Assembly (NCBI GenBank): GCA_900114885.1
Contig: FOUN01000018.1
Location: 1-56,064 of the forward strand
DNA length: 56,064 nt
From: Psychrobacillus psychrodurans
GTDB lineage: Bacteria; Bacillota; Bacilli; Bacillales_A; Planococcaceae
Reading direction: 5' to 3'
Both the position numbers and the translations under genes were made by a program. The notes below the pieces were generated by a model, which worked only from the letters and a program-made list of their open reading frames with translations, was not told the DNA's origin and ran no database searches. Below, one piece after another: positions 34,913 through 43,083 of the stretch. Each line of letters starts with the position of its first letter. The first letter of the stretch is position 1.

Positions 34913-35584
34913 TTGACAAAAAAGCAGTTAATATTTATTAAAGGAACGAAAGAGGGCCTTGTATTACGCCTAGACGATCAGTGTTCATATGCAGAGCTTT
35001 TAGATGAATTAACAAAAAAGGTTTCTGATGAAGGTTTTGAAGGTCAAGCGGAAGTACTTTTACATTTAGGTTATCGTTATTGTAACGATGAACAGACAAA
35101 AGAAATTATATCTTGCGTCCAACAAACTGAACATCTACGGGTGACTAAAATCCAAAGTGAAGTTATGACAGTAGAAGATTGTAATAGAAGATTACTAGAA
35201 AACCAGTCAGAAACTTATGTAGGGATTGTTCGGTCAGGACAAGTCATTACTGCTTTGGGGGACTTGGTTGTTGTCGGTGATGTGAATCCAAATGGAAGAG
35301 TCGTTGCTGGAGGGAATATTTTCGTCCTTGGTCGTCTGAAAGGAATAGCCCATGCAGGATCATCTGGTAACAAAGATGCAGTTATAGCTGCTTCTTGGCT
35401 AGAAGCCACGCATTTAATCATCGATAGTGTGGTTGAAACGATGACGGATGAGCTGACTGTTCTATCGGAACAACCCGAAATGGAATGTGCTTATTTACAT
35501 ACTAATGGTTCAATCGCAATTGATCGATTACAGGATCTTCGTCTGTTAAGACCAAATTTATCAACATTTAAAGGAGGAAGCTAA
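34913..35584 (+). CDS. minC: Septum site-determining protein MinC
   Basis: A 223-residue FtsZ-polymerisation inhibitor. The N-terminal domain covers roughly residues 1-100. The C-terminal beta-helix has GIVRSGQVITALGDLVVVGD near 103 and the MinD-binding VVAGGNIFVLGRLKGIAHAG. It starts with TTG at 34913 behind GAGGTGA. It directly precedes minD. Confidence 0.94.
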   Translation: MTKKQLIFIKGTKEGLVLRLDDQCSYAELLDELTKKVSDEGFEGQAEVLLHLGYRYCNDEQTKEIISCVQQTEHLRVTKIQSEVMTVEDCNRRLLENQSETYVGIVRSGQVITALGDLVVVGDVNPNGRVVAGGNIFVLGRLKGIAHAGSSGNKDAVIAASWLEATHLIIDSVVETMTDELTVLSEQPEMECAYLHTNGSIAIDRLQDLRLLRPNLSTFKGGS

Positions 35585-35585
35585 T

Positions 35586-36386
35586 GTGGGAGAAGCAATC
35601 GTTATAACTTCAGGTAAAGGTGGGGTCGGTAAAACGACAACAACAGCTAACCTTGGAACTGCATTGGCCCTGCAAGGGAAAAAAGTTTGTTTAATGGATA
35701 CGGATATTGGATTACGTAACTTGGATGTTGTTCTTGGTCTTGAAAATAGAATTATCTATGATCTAGTAGATGTTATAGAAGGCAGATGTAAGATTCATCA
35801 AGCGCTAGTGAAAGATAAGCGCTTTGAGGATAGACTTTATCTTCTTCCTGCAGCTCAAACTGTGGACAAAAACGCCGTAAATCCAGAACAAATGAAAGAA
35901 CTTGTTTTAGAGTTAAAACGTGAATATGATTATGTCTTAATTGATTGTCCAGCTGGAATTGAACAAGGCTATAAAAATGCGATTGCAGGTGCGGATAAAG
36001 CAATTGTAGTTACTACACCGGAAATTTCGGCAGTACGTGATGCAGATCGTATTATTGGGTTACTTGAGCAAGAAGAAACAATCGATCCACCAAAGCTAAT
36101 CATCAATCGAATTCGTCAGCATTTGATGAATAAAGGAGATGCACTGGATATAAATGAGATTACTACTCACTTATCCATTGATTTATTAGGAATTATAGCG
36201 GACGATGAAAGTGTTATTACTTCATCTAACAAAGGTGAACCAATCGTTATGAATCCGGCAAATAGAGCTGCTCTTGGGTACCGTAATATCGCTCGTCGTA
36301 TTTTAGGTGAATCGGTGCCATTAATGTCCATGGACCTTCCTAAAACAGGTGTTTTTACTAAAATTAAATCTATTTTTTCTAAATAA
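35586..36386 (+). CDS. minD: Septum site-determining ATPase MinD
   Basis: A 266-residue ParA-family ATPase that recruits MinC to the membrane. The deviant Walker A SGKGGVGKTTTTANLG starts near residue 8. DYVLIDCPAGIEQGY is Walker B, and the C-terminal amphipathic membrane-targeting helix is FTKIKSIFSK. It uses a GTG start immediately after minC, behind AGGAGG. A strong terminator follows. Confidence 0.97.
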   Translation: MGEAIVITSGKGGVGKTTTTANLGTALALQGKKVCLMDTDIGLRNLDVVLGLENRIIYDLVDVIEGRCKIHQALVKDKRFEDRLYLLPAAQTVDKNAVNPEQMKELVLELKREYDYVLIDCPAGIEQGYKNAIAGADKAIVVTTPEISAVRDADRIIGLLEQEETIDPPKLIINRIRQHLMNKGDALDINEITTHLSIDLLGIIADDESVITSSNKGEPIVMNPANRAALGYRNIARRILGESVPLMSMDLPKTGVFTKIKSIFSK

Positions 36387-36394
36387 TATAGAAG

Positions 36395-36431
36395 ACCGAC
36401 TGCAGAACTTTGATGCAGTCGGTTTGTTTTT
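36395..36431 (+). terminator. minD terminator
   Basis: ACCGACTGCA (36395-36404) pairs perfectly with TGCAGTCGGT (36414-36423), followed by TTGTTTTT. Confidence 0.88.
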
Positions 36432-36485
36432 AGTATACAAATATGTATCGTGAAAACTGGGTTATTGATTATTAAAAAATGATTA

Positions 36486-36520
36486 CCCCCGCTGGAGTCG
36501 CCGTCTTGCGCTCCAATCAA
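36486..36520. repeat. Fragment of the interspersed Bacillales-type repeat
   Basis: CCCCGCTGGAGTCGCCGTC and CGCTCCAATCAA match the right-hand end of the element at 6688-6895 with one or two changes. Only about 35 bp remain. Confidence 0.7.
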
Positions 36521-36687
36521 TTAAGTGGGTAGCTACTATTCATTCATTAAAATCACGCTATTATGGAAAACACGGTGAATATGCAGGGCCATATAAAGTC
36601 ACTAACCATTGCACTCGACTCAGTGAGTAGAAAGCAACTTTTAGTAATTCGATTCTATATATTTAGGCTGTGCATTAGTAGTGTAAT

Positions 36688-36813
36688 TTAGTAAAATTAC
36701 CCATTACGCAAGTAAAAGGTAATTGTTCGCAAGTAAATATAGGCATAGAGCGAGTAAAACGTTTAAGACCGCAAGTAAGCAGCGAGTAGGAGCAAGTAAA
36801 GATAAACTAAGAA
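36688..36813. repeat. Five- to six-unit array with exact 21-bp period (CAAGTAA core)
   Basis: CAAGTAA or CGAGTAA begins at 36709, 36730, 36751, 36772 and 36793, each exactly 21 bp after the last. A degenerate unit, TTAGTAA, falls in register at 36688. The 7-bp core is usually preceded by CG or AG, and the other 14 bp vary. Period and unit number match the array at 13442-13546, although the core is unrelated. No open reading frame spans it without stops. Confidence 0.8.
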
Positions 36814-37023
36814 TAAATCATCATTAAATATATGTATATGCTTCTTGAGTATTTAAAATCAGTATTTCCGGTATTTTGAATGATATAGAATAAAAGGATT
36901 GCATGCAAAGTAGAGGTTCTGGATTTGTTATCAAGCATCTTAAAAGGCATTTCTTATCTATTTCTCACCTAGTAAAACAGTATATGACTTAAAGTATCTA
37001 TAGAGTAACGTTAGAGCTCCCGA

Positions 37024-37262
37024 AATTGTATCTTCGGGAGCTATCTCTATGAATAGGAAAGTATCTTTTCTCTAGTTATACAAAATCGCTCTTACCTGTT
37101 TCTAATCGTTGTAGAAGGGCGACGTACAGATAAACACCATAAGCTTACCGAAAAAAGGATGCTAGTTGGTTGTAACGAACGCCATAACCAACCAGCATCA
37201 CTAAAAATTCACTCGGTAATCATATAGAAAAAACGTCTGTCCAAAGCGCTTTGGAAACGCTA
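37024..37262. repeat. Hairpin repeat, copy 1
   Basis: About 240 bp similar to 43359-43596. Shared blocks include CTAGTTATnCAAAA, ACCTGTTTCT, TAGAAGGG, TTACCGAAAAAA, CACTAAAAATT and ACGTCTnTCCAAAGC. The centre is a stem-loop (37158-37173 with 37184-37199, GATGCTAGTTGGTT arm) with one mismatch and one wobble. An outer TTACC/GGTAA pair encloses it. The stem sequence differs from copy 2 while pairing is kept. Each copy lies between genes. Confidence 0.72.
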
Positions 37263-37376
37263 TAACTGTACTTTTTTTATAAAGAAAATATCAACTATTT
37301 CCTCAGAAACTCTTAATTAAAGGATGTATTCATTAAATAACCTCGTCCTTCATATATTCTTCTTAGGGGGAATGTT

Positions 37377-37922
37377 ATGCTTACGAAAAGAAAATGGGTA
37401 CTTTCATTTGTATTTGTATTATCATTTATTTTATTAGCAAAGTTAGAGGGAAATAGTACCTTATCAACCAATTATGCTAGCCTATTATTAGAACCACAAA
37501 AACCAACAGAAATATATAAACAAGCAGTTGCTTGGATTACACGCTCAGATGAATTAATCAGTGTTAGTGCACCTGTATCTAATCCTCCATTAATCGAATA
37601 TAAATCGATTCAGCCTTTAGAAGACGGTGCAGTTCTATCGATTGATAAATCGCAAGATCTGTATGCGTCTGAAGATGGACTAATTGTCTTTACTGGTTAT
37701 AGAAAGAAGACTGGTAAAACGTTGTCTATTTTATATGATACAGGAGAAACTGCCACATACGGTTTTGTAGATGAGTTTAGTCAATTGCCATATACGACTG
37801 TAAATGCGGGAGACATCTTTGGGACTATTGAAAATGAAATTCTATATGTTCAGGTGGAGAAAGAAGGAGAGATGTTGGAAACGGATGAGCTTATTGAGTG
37901 GCTTGCCGTAACCTATGAATAA
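37377..37922 (+). CDS. spoIVFA: Stage IV sporulation protein FA
   Basis: A 181-residue membrane protein: N-terminal helix (about 7-25) and an extracytoplasmic domain with degenerate M23/LytM-like sequence (GLIVFTGYRKKTGKTLSILYD near residue 100). SpoIVFA holds SpoIVFB inactive in the outer forespore membrane until the SpoIVB signal. It overlaps spoIVFB by 8 bp. A GGGGGAA site precedes the ATG. It is shorter than B. subtilis SpoIVFA, apparently at the N-terminal cytoplasmic part. Confidence 0.85.
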   Translation: MLTKRKWVLSFVFVLSFILLAKLEGNSTLSTNYASLLLEPQKPTEIYKQAVAWITRSDELISVSAPVSNPPLIEYKSIQPLEDGAVLSIDKSQDLYASEDGLIVFTGYRKKTGKTLSILYDTGETATYGFVDEFSQLPYTTVNAGDIFGTIENEILYVQVEKEGEMLETDELIEWLAVTYE

Positions 37923-38511
37923 ACAACTATTTCGTGTCCACCCTATAATGATTCCTTTTTTTCTTTTCTTTTATTTATCCGGTGAAATAGCTATGTATGC
38001 ACTCGTGTTTAGCTCGTTGTTGGTTCATGAGCTTGGGCATCTATTCGTTGCAGTATGTATGGGTGCAAAAGTTCAATCTTGCACTATCTTACCATATGGC
38101 GGCGAAATAAAGATGGAGCAATTCTCTAAGCACTCGAAAACAAAGCAGGTTTGTGTAATCTTGGGTGGACCATTTTTTACGCTTCTTTTGCTCTTGTTTG
38201 GTATGCTTGTAGATTTTCCGCAGGCTAATATATTTATCATGACTCAAATTCTTATTTTAGGCTTTAATCTCTTGCCAATCTTTCCTTTAGATGGAGGACG
38301 AATCATACATTCTATTTTTCCTGATAGGTATGAGGGGCTGATTGGCTTTTCAGGATGTATTTGTGTTGTCATTTTTACGATAAGTTGTTTTTATTTTCCG
38401 AAAGGTTTGGTTTTTACGCTTATATTTTTGTTTCTTGCCTTTCAAAACTTATCTTATTGGAGATTTCGTAAGTACAAGCTTGCATTTGATTGGATAACGA
38501 AAAGTGCTTGA
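37915..38511 (+). CDS. spoIVFB: Stage IV sporulation protein FB, M50 intramembrane protease
   Basis: A 198-residue site-2-type metalloprotease that releases sigma-K from pro-sigma-K. The zinc motif HELGH is near residue 42, and FPLDGGRII near 123 carries the third ligand, Asp. Several hydrophobic helices are seen. Family members run to about 288 residues with a C-terminal CBS domain; this protein lacks that domain. It is translationally coupled to spoIVFA. Confidence 0.9.
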   Translation: MNKQLFRVHPIMIPFFLFFYLSGEIAMYALVFSSLLVHELGHLFVAVCMGAKVQSCTILPYGGEIKMEQFSKHSKTKQVCVILGGPFFTLLLLLFGMLVDFPQANIFIMTQILILGFNLLPIFPLDGGRIIHSIFPDRYEGLIGFSGCICVVIFTISCFYFPKGLVFTLIFLFLAFQNLSYWRFRKYKLAFDWITKSA

Positions 38512-38536
38512 CTAAGAATTTTATGTGTGATAATAT
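38508..38536 (+). promoter_or_regulatory. rplU operon promoter
   Basis: TTGACT (38508-38513) and TAATAT (38531-38536) are separated by 17 bp. The -35 element contains the spoIVFB stop codon, so the housekeeping ribosomal promoter starts within the end of a sporulation gene. Confidence 0.75.
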
Positions 38537-38544
38537 TTTAATGT

Positions 38545-38650
38545 TATTGTTTGTAGCAGCACCCGTTGCTACAACCGCTCTGAAAAGGTTCAAGTATTCG
38601 AGTTTCGAATCACCTTTTGGAAGGCGAGTCTTAGTCTAAGAGGAGGTGCA
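38545..38650 (+). promoter_or_regulatory. Ribosomal protein L21 leader
   Basis: The 105-nt leader before rplU carries paired segments such as GTAGCAGCACCCGTTGCTAC near 38552-38571, then a second hairpin around 38585-38625, and ends in AGGAGGTG. Bacilli have a known L21 leader motif (Rfam family) in this position, thought to mediate feedback by L21. Assignment is by position and shape. Confidence 0.7.
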
Positions 38651-38653
38651 AGT

Positions 38654-38962
38654 ATGTACGCAATTATTGAAACTGGTGGTAAACAAATCAAAGTTGAACA
38701 AGGGCAAGAAATCTACATTGAAAAATTAGATGCTAATGCTGATGAAGTTGTAACTTTTGAAAAAGTTTTATTCGTAGGTGGAGAAGATGTTAAAGTTGGC
38801 GCTCCATTCGTGGAAGGTGCTAAAGTTACAGCGAAAGTTGTAAAAAATGGCAAAGCTAAAAAAATTACAGTCTTCAAATACAAAGCGAAAAAGAACTATC
38901 ACAAAAAACAAGGTCACAGACAGCCATACACTAAATTAGTAGTAGAATCTATTAGTTTATAA
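38654..38962 (+). CDS. rplU: 50S ribosomal protein L21
   Basis: 102 residues, the normal length. [17 protein letters not shown] at the N-terminus and [17 protein letters not shown] near the C-terminus are the L21 signatures. It is first in the rplU-prp-rpmA operon and probably under feedback control through its leader. Confidence 0.98.
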   Translation: MYAIIETGGKQIKVEQGQEIYIEKLDANADEVVTFEKVLFVGGEDVKVGAPFVEGAKVTAKVVKNGKAKKITVFKYKAKKNYHKKQGHRQPYTKLVVESISL

Positions 38963-38963
38963 G

Positions 38964-39299
38964 ATGATTAAAGTGACTATAACAAAAGACCAATCGGGTC
39001 ATATTCATTCTTTCGAGATGAAAGGCCATGCTGATTTTGCGGAACACGGAAAAGATTTAGTATGTGCAGGAGCTTCTGCTGTATCCTTTGGTGCAGTTAA
39101 TGCTGTAATCGCACTTACGGAAATCACGCCCATTATTAAGCAAAAAGGGGACGGAGGCTATTTATATGTCGAGGTTCCAAGCATATCAAATTTAGAAAAG
39201 GCTGCTCAAATACAGCTAATTCTAGAAGCGATGATTGTTTCTTTACAAACGATTGAGCAAGATTATGCCAAGTATATAAAAATAACCTTCAAAAAGTAG
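38964..39299 (+). CDS. prp: Ribosomal-processing cysteine protease Prp
   Basis: A 111-residue Prp (YsxB) that removes the N-terminal extension of ribosomal protein L27 in Firmicutes. HADFAEHGKDLVCAGASAVS carries the catalytic His (near residue 21) and Cys (near 33). It lies between rplU and rpmA, 1 bp after rplU and 12 bp before rpmA, so protease and substrate are co-expressed. Confidence 0.93.
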   Translation: MIKVTITKDQSGHIHSFEMKGHADFAEHGKDLVCAGASAVSFGAVNAVIALTEITPIIKQKGDGGYLYVEVPSISNLEKAAQIQLILEAMIVSLQTIEQDYAKYIKITFKK

Positions 39300-39311
39300 G
39301 AGGTGGAACAT

Positions 39312-39602
39312 ATGTTAAAATTAAATCTTCAGTTTTTCGCATCCAAAAAAGGAGTAGGTTCGACTCGTAACGGTCGTGACTCTCAATCGAAACGTCTAGG
39401 CGCTAAACGTGCTGACGGACAATTCGTATCAGGTGGATCAATTTTATACCGTCAACGCGGGACTAAAATTCATCCAGGTGAAAACGTTGGACGTGGTGGA
39501 GATGACACACTTTTTGCGAAAGTTGACGGTGTAGTGCGCTTTGAGCGTTTCGGCCGCGACAAGAAAAAAGTAAGTGTATATCCTGTAGCTCAAGAAGCTT
39601 AA
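39312..39602 (+). CDS. rpmA: 50S ribosomal protein L27 with cleavable N-terminus
   Basis: 96 residues from the ATG at 39312, which has GGAGGTG upstream; an in-frame GTG at 39303 lies inside that site. The N-terminus [18 protein letters not shown] contains the Prp cleavage site between LQFF and ASKKG, so mature L27 starts at Ala10. The rest matches L27 ([16 protein letters not shown]). Confidence 0.97.
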   Translation: MLKLNLQFFASKKGVGSTRNGRDSQSKRLGAKRADGQFVSGGSILYRQRGTKIHPGENVGRGGDDTLFAKVDGVVRFERFGRDKKKVSVYPVAQEA

Positions 39603-39611
39603 TGAATAATA

Positions 39612-39639
39612 AAAGGACTGCATTTATGCAGTCCTTTTT
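39612..39639 (+). terminator. rpmA terminator
   Basis: AAAGGACTGCA (39612-39622) pairs perfectly with TGCAGTCCTTT (39627-39637), with a 4-nt loop and a T-run. Confidence 0.92.
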
Positions 39640-39776
39640 GATTTCTTAGGAAATTTTAATTTATGGCATATAGATAACTTTTCACATGTGATTCTCTGTC
39701 TAGACTCCAGTGCTTTTGTTATTTCAAAAATTTCATATAAGTAAGATATACTCTAAAAGCAAAATAGAACTATTCC

Positions 39777-39785
39777 TGTTATACT
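39777..39785 (+). promoter_or_regulatory. spo0B-obg promoter, extended -10
   Basis: TGtTATACT is an extended -10 element 33 bp before spo0B. No strong -35 is seen. Confidence 0.45.
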
Positions 39786-39818
39786 AGTAAAGATAGTAAA
39801 TGTTGGGATGTGTCTAAT

Positions 39819-40352
39819 ATGGATCATAACGAAATTACTTTAAATGAAGTACTTCGGCATACAATGCATGATTTTTTAAATAATATGCATATATTACAGA
39901 TGAACATAGATATGGGAAAGCCAGAGGAAGCTAGGGCTTTAATACAAAAGTATTCCCAAAAATGCAATCAATTTTTTGATATAAATAATATTGGCTTATA
40001 TAAAACCAATGAATGGTTACAAACGTTTGGTATTAAATATAATCAATTAACTTTAGATGTTCAAACATCTCTTCTAAATAGAAAAGCAGAAAAATACGAT
40101 GATGCTTTAAAAGATTATCTAAATAGATTTGTACAAGCTATTTACCCACATTTTAGAGGATATCAAGAGCAGTTACTGAAAGTTCATATCATTTCAGATG
40201 AATTTTTGGAAATACTAATAGATATTCGGGGAGATTGGTCTAATAATAAGTGGCAGGATGAATTAACAGGAGAATTATTTCAACTGCAAGTATTAGAAAC
40301 TACCGACAATTCGATAAAAGTAAAACTAATTGCAAGTGGAAGATTGGAGTGA
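39819..40352 (+). CDS. spo0B: Sporulation phosphotransferase Spo0B
   Basis: A 177-residue phosphorelay protein passing phosphate from Spo0F to Spo0A. The helical hairpin motif LRHTMHDFLNNMHIL matches the Spo0B region LRHSRHDWMN, giving His17 as the likely phosphorylated residue. The ATG at 39819 is chosen over a GTG at 39810, which crowds the GGGATG site. It lies between rpmA and obg, as in B. subtilis, and is 5 bp from obg. Overall similarity is low, as is usual for Spo0B. Confidence 0.87.
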   Translation: MDHNEITLNEVLRHTMHDFLNNMHILQMNIDMGKPEEARALIQKYSQKCNQFFDINNIGLYKTNEWLQTFGIKYNQLTLDVQTSLLNRKAEKYDDALKDYLNRFVQAIYPHFRGYQEQLLKVHIISDEFLEILIDIRGDWSNNKWQDELTGELFQLQVLETTDNSIKVKLIASGRLE

Positions 40353-40357
40353 GGTAA

Positions 40358-41647
40358 ATGTTTGTTGATCACGTGAAAGTATATGTCAAAGGTGGCGACG
40401 GCGGAGATGGTATGGTTGGATTCCGACGTGAAAAGTATGTTCCTTTAGGAGGCCCAGCAGGTGGGGACGGAGGAAATGGTGGCGACGTTATCTTCGAGGT
40501 AGAAGAAGGTCTTCGTACATTAATGGATTTCCGCTATAAGAGAATTTTTAAAGCTGATAGAGGAGTACATGGCGGTAGTAAGAATATGCATGGTGCCAAT
40601 GCGGATGATTTAATCATTAAAGTACCACCTGGAACAGTAGTTAAAAATGAAGAAACTGGAGAAGTAATTGCAGATTTAGTTGAGCATGGACAAAAAGTTG
40701 TAATTGCAAGAGGTGGACGTGGTGGTAGAGGGAACTCTCGTTTCGCAACACCCGCTAATCCGGCTCCAGAGCTATCTGAAAAAGGAGAGCCAGGTTTCGA
40801 GTTAAATGTGGAGTTAGAGCTAAAAGTATTAGCGGACGTCGGTTTAGTTGGATTCCCAAGTGTCGGAAAATCAACGTTATTATCCGTTGTATCAGCAGCT
40901 AAACCTAAAATTGCTCCATACCATTTTACTACAATTGTACCGAACCTTGGAATGGTAGAAACTGAAGATCATCGTAGTTTTGCGATGGCGGATCTACCAG
41001 GATTAATCGAAGGTGCACATGAAGGAGTAGGGCTTGGTCACCAATTCTTACGCCATATTGAGCGTACGCGTGTAATTGTACATGTCATCGATATGTCTGG
41101 TATGGAAGGTCGTGATCCTTACGAGGATTATTTGACTATTAACGAGGAGTTAAAACAATATAATCTACGTTTAACGGAAAGACCTCAAATTATTGTAGCC
41201 AATAAAATGGACATGCCAGATTCTGAAGAAAATTTAAAAGCTTTTAAAGAAAAAGTCGGATCTGATATGAAAGTATTCCCGATTTCAGCAATTTCTCGTC
41301 AAGGTTTACAAGAGTTATTATTTGCTGTAGCCGATATGTTAGAGGTTGCGCCTGAATTCCCACTAGAGGAATTGATGGAAGAAGAAACAGAAACATCTGT
41401 AATGTACAAGTATCAAGCTAAACAAGAAGATTTCACAATTTCAAGAGATGATGATGGAGCCTTCGTACTTGCTGGTGGATCAGTTGAAAGATTATTTAAA
41501 ATGACTGACTTTAGCAGAGAGGATTCTATCCGTAGATTCTCTAGACAGCTACGTGGAATGGGTATTGATGATGCCCTTCGTCAGCGTGGAGCTAAAGATG
41601 GGGATACAGTACGATTATTGAAATTTGAATTTGAATTTATCGAATAG
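40358..41647 (+). CDS. obg: GTPase Obg
   Basis: A 429-residue ribosome-associated GTPase needed for growth, stress response and sporulation initiation. The glycine-rich Obg fold covers residues 1-158. The G domain has [20 protein letters not shown] and NKMD. The C-terminal OCT domain ends the protein. It is coupled to spo0B with a GAGGTAA-type site. Confidence 0.98.
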   Translation: MFVDHVKVYVKGGDGGDGMVGFRREKYVPLGGPAGGDGGNGGDVIFEVEEGLRTLMDFRYKRIFKADRGVHGGSKNMHGANADDLIIKVPPGTVVKNEETGEVIADLVEHGQKVVIARGGRGGRGNSRFATPANPAPELSEKGEPGFELNVELELKVLADVGLVGFPSVGKSTLLSVVSAAKPKIAPYHFTTIVPNLGMVETEDHRSFAMADLPGLIEGAHEGVGLGHQFLRHIERTRVIVHVIDMSGMEGRDPYEDYLTINEELKQYNLRLTERPQIIVANKMDMPDSEENLKAFKEKVGSDMKVFPISAISRQGLQELLFAVADMLEVAPEFPLEELMEEETETSVMYKYQAKQEDFTISRDDDGAFVLAGGSVERLFKMTDFSREDSIRRFSRQLRGMGIDDALRQRGAKDGDTVRLLKFEFEFIE

Positions 41648-41665
41648 TAGAAAGTAGGGAACCGC

Positions 41666-42121
41666 ATGAAAGATGTGACAAGCCAGCGATTTTTTTTAGT
41701 CCGGGAGGATGTGCTGACAGAGGCGATGCAAAAAACCTTGGAAGCAAAACACCTCTTGCAATCTGGGAAGGCATCTTCGATATGGGATGCAGTAAAAGAA
41801 GTAGACCTCTCTAGAAGTGCTTTTTATAAATATCGTGATGCGGTTTTTCCTTTTCATTCGATTGTTCAAGAACGGATTTTAACTGTATTTCTACAATTAG
41901 AGGATAGAGAAGGGACACTTGCTAGACTATTGCAATTGGTTGCTGAATCTACATGTAATGTATTGACGATCCATCAAACGATACCGATTCAAGGCAGAGC
42001 TAGTGTAACTTTGTCACTCGATGTAACAGCGATGAACAAGGAATTAGAAGAATTTATAAATGAAATGAAGCGACTGGACTTTGTGGAATCTGCAGAAGTA
42101 ATTAGCTCTGGTGCTTTATAA
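41666..42121 (+). CDS. pheB: ACT-domain protein PheB
   Basis: A 151-residue UPF0735/PheB protein. The N-terminal region contains a helix-turn-helix-like [20 protein letters not shown] near residue 45, and the C-terminal ACT domain starts [20 protein letters not shown] near 73. It is annotated as chorismate mutase-like in B. subtilis without firm biochemical proof. It lies between obg and pheA as usual. Confidence 0.9.
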   Translation: MKDVTSQRFFLVREDVLTEAMQKTLEAKHLLQSGKASSIWDAVKEVDLSRSAFYKYRDAVFPFHSIVQERILTVFLQLEDREGTLARLLQLVAESTCNVLTIHQTIPIQGRASVTLSLDVTAMNKELEEFINEMKRLDFVESAEVISSGAL

Positions 42122-42128
42122 GAGAAGT

Positions 42129-42159
42129 TCCAGCGCTTGAGAAGGAGAAGTTGCTGGAG
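42129..42159 (+). other. Hairpin in the pheB-pheA gap
   Basis: TCCAGC (42129-42134) pairs with GCTGGA (42153-42158), extended by a T-G pair, around an 18-nt loop holding AAGGAG. It overlaps a possible upstream TTG start of pheA and may modulate pheA translation. Confidence 0.3.
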
Positions 42160-42183
42160 CCAGACAATGGGGAGGTATTTCTA

Positions 42184-43062
42184 ATGAAAACCAAACAGGT
42201 TGCTTTTCTAGGGCCAGAAGCTTCTTTTACACATTTAGCAACTAAGTCATTATTTCAACAAGAGGTGTTAGTGCCAATTCGTACTATACCTGAATGCATT
42301 GAAGCTGTTGCAAATGGTGAAGTAGATATAGCAGTAGTTCCTTTGGAAAATGCTTTAGAGGGCACAGTTCCGTTAACGATAGATTATTTATTCCATGAGG
42401 CAGAGCTGTATGTTATTGCAGAGCTATTATCTCCAATCGAACAGCATTTGATGGTCCATCCAAATAATGCGGGGCGATGGGAAAACATGACAACCGTTTA
42501 CTCCCATCCACATGCTTTGGCACAATGCCACAAATATTTGTTTTACCGATTTGGTAAAGTACCGTTAGAGCAATCATCTTCTACCGCTGCAGCAGCAAAA
42601 TACGTTTCTGAAAACGAAGACTTATGTATAGCTGCGATTGGAAATACTTCTGCTGCATCAGAATATGGTTTGAAAATTGTCGAACAAAACATACATGATT
42701 TTCAATTTAATCACACACGATTTTTTGTGATTTCTAAAAAGAATTATTGTATCGAGCAAGAAGGTCATACAGATCAAGTGAAAACAACTGTCATGATCAC
42801 CTTACCTAAAGATGATCGTTCCGGAGCCTTACATCAGGTGCTTTCCGTTTTTGCATGGAGACAGCTCAATTTAAGTAAAATTGAGTCACGACCATTAAAA
42901 ACAGGTCTAGGGCATTATTTCTTTATCATGGATGTTCTAGAGGACGAAAAGATGCCAATGATGGTTGGTGCAATGGAAGAGTTAAAGGCACTGGGCTGTG
43001 GTGTGAAATCATTAGGCTCGTATTATACATACGAAACAAAAAAAGAAGCAATCCGTTCATAA
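42184..43062 (+). CDS. pheA: Prephenate dehydratase
   Basis: A 292-residue enzyme converting prephenate to phenylpyruvate for phenylalanine synthesis. VAFLGPEASFTHLA begins the catalytic domain, NHTRFFVISK holds the Thr-Arg-Phe motif, and a C-terminal ACT domain (SGALHQVLSVFA, IESRPLK) provides phenylalanine feedback. The ATG at 42184, with GGGGAGG 8 nt upstream, is preferred to a TTG at 42151. Confidence 0.95.
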   Translation: MKTKQVAFLGPEASFTHLATKSLFQQEVLVPIRTIPECIEAVANGEVDIAVVPLENALEGTVPLTIDYLFHEAELYVIAELLSPIEQHLMVHPNNAGRWENMTTVYSHPHALAQCHKYLFYRFGKVPLEQSSSTAAAAKYVSENEDLCIAAIGNTSAASEYGLKIVEQNIHDFQFNHTRFFVISKKNYCIEQEGHTDQVKTTVMITLPKDDRSGALHQVLSVFAWRQLNLSKIESRPLKTGLGHYFFIMDVLEDEKMPMMVGAMEELKALGCGVKSLGSYYTYETKKEAIRS

Positions 43063-43083
43063 ATGGATTCGCTTCGTTTTTTG
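43045..43083 (+). terminator. pheA terminator overlapping the stop codon
   Basis: GAAGCAATCC (43045-43054), in the last pheA codons, pairs with GGATTCGCTTC (43065-43075), with one bulge, followed by a T-run. Confidence 0.75.

Larger units (their letters stand above)
36432..37376. other. Gene-free stretch between minD and spoIVFA
   Basis: No convincing coding frame in 945 bp. It holds a fragment of the interspersed repeat (36486-36520), a 21-bp-period array (36688-36813), a perfect 10-bp inverted repeat AGCTCCCGAA/TTCGGGAGCT (37015-37024 with 37033-37042), and copy 1 of the hairpin repeat (about 37024-37262). A CATATATT at 37351 fits the -10 pattern of sporulation factor sigma-E (CATAnnnT) and could serve spoIVFA, but no matching -35 is clear. 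Confidence 0.7.

Noticed and set aside
37015-37042. Perfect 10-bp inverted repeat as a terminator
   Set aside because: No T-run follows on either strand, and no gene ends nearby. It seems to be the start of hairpin repeat copy 1.
37241-37254. CCAAAGCGCTTTGG palindrome as a CcpA cre site
   Set aside because: It lacks the outer TG/CA bases of cre, is degenerate in copy 2 of the repeat, and is over 100 bp from the nearest gene.
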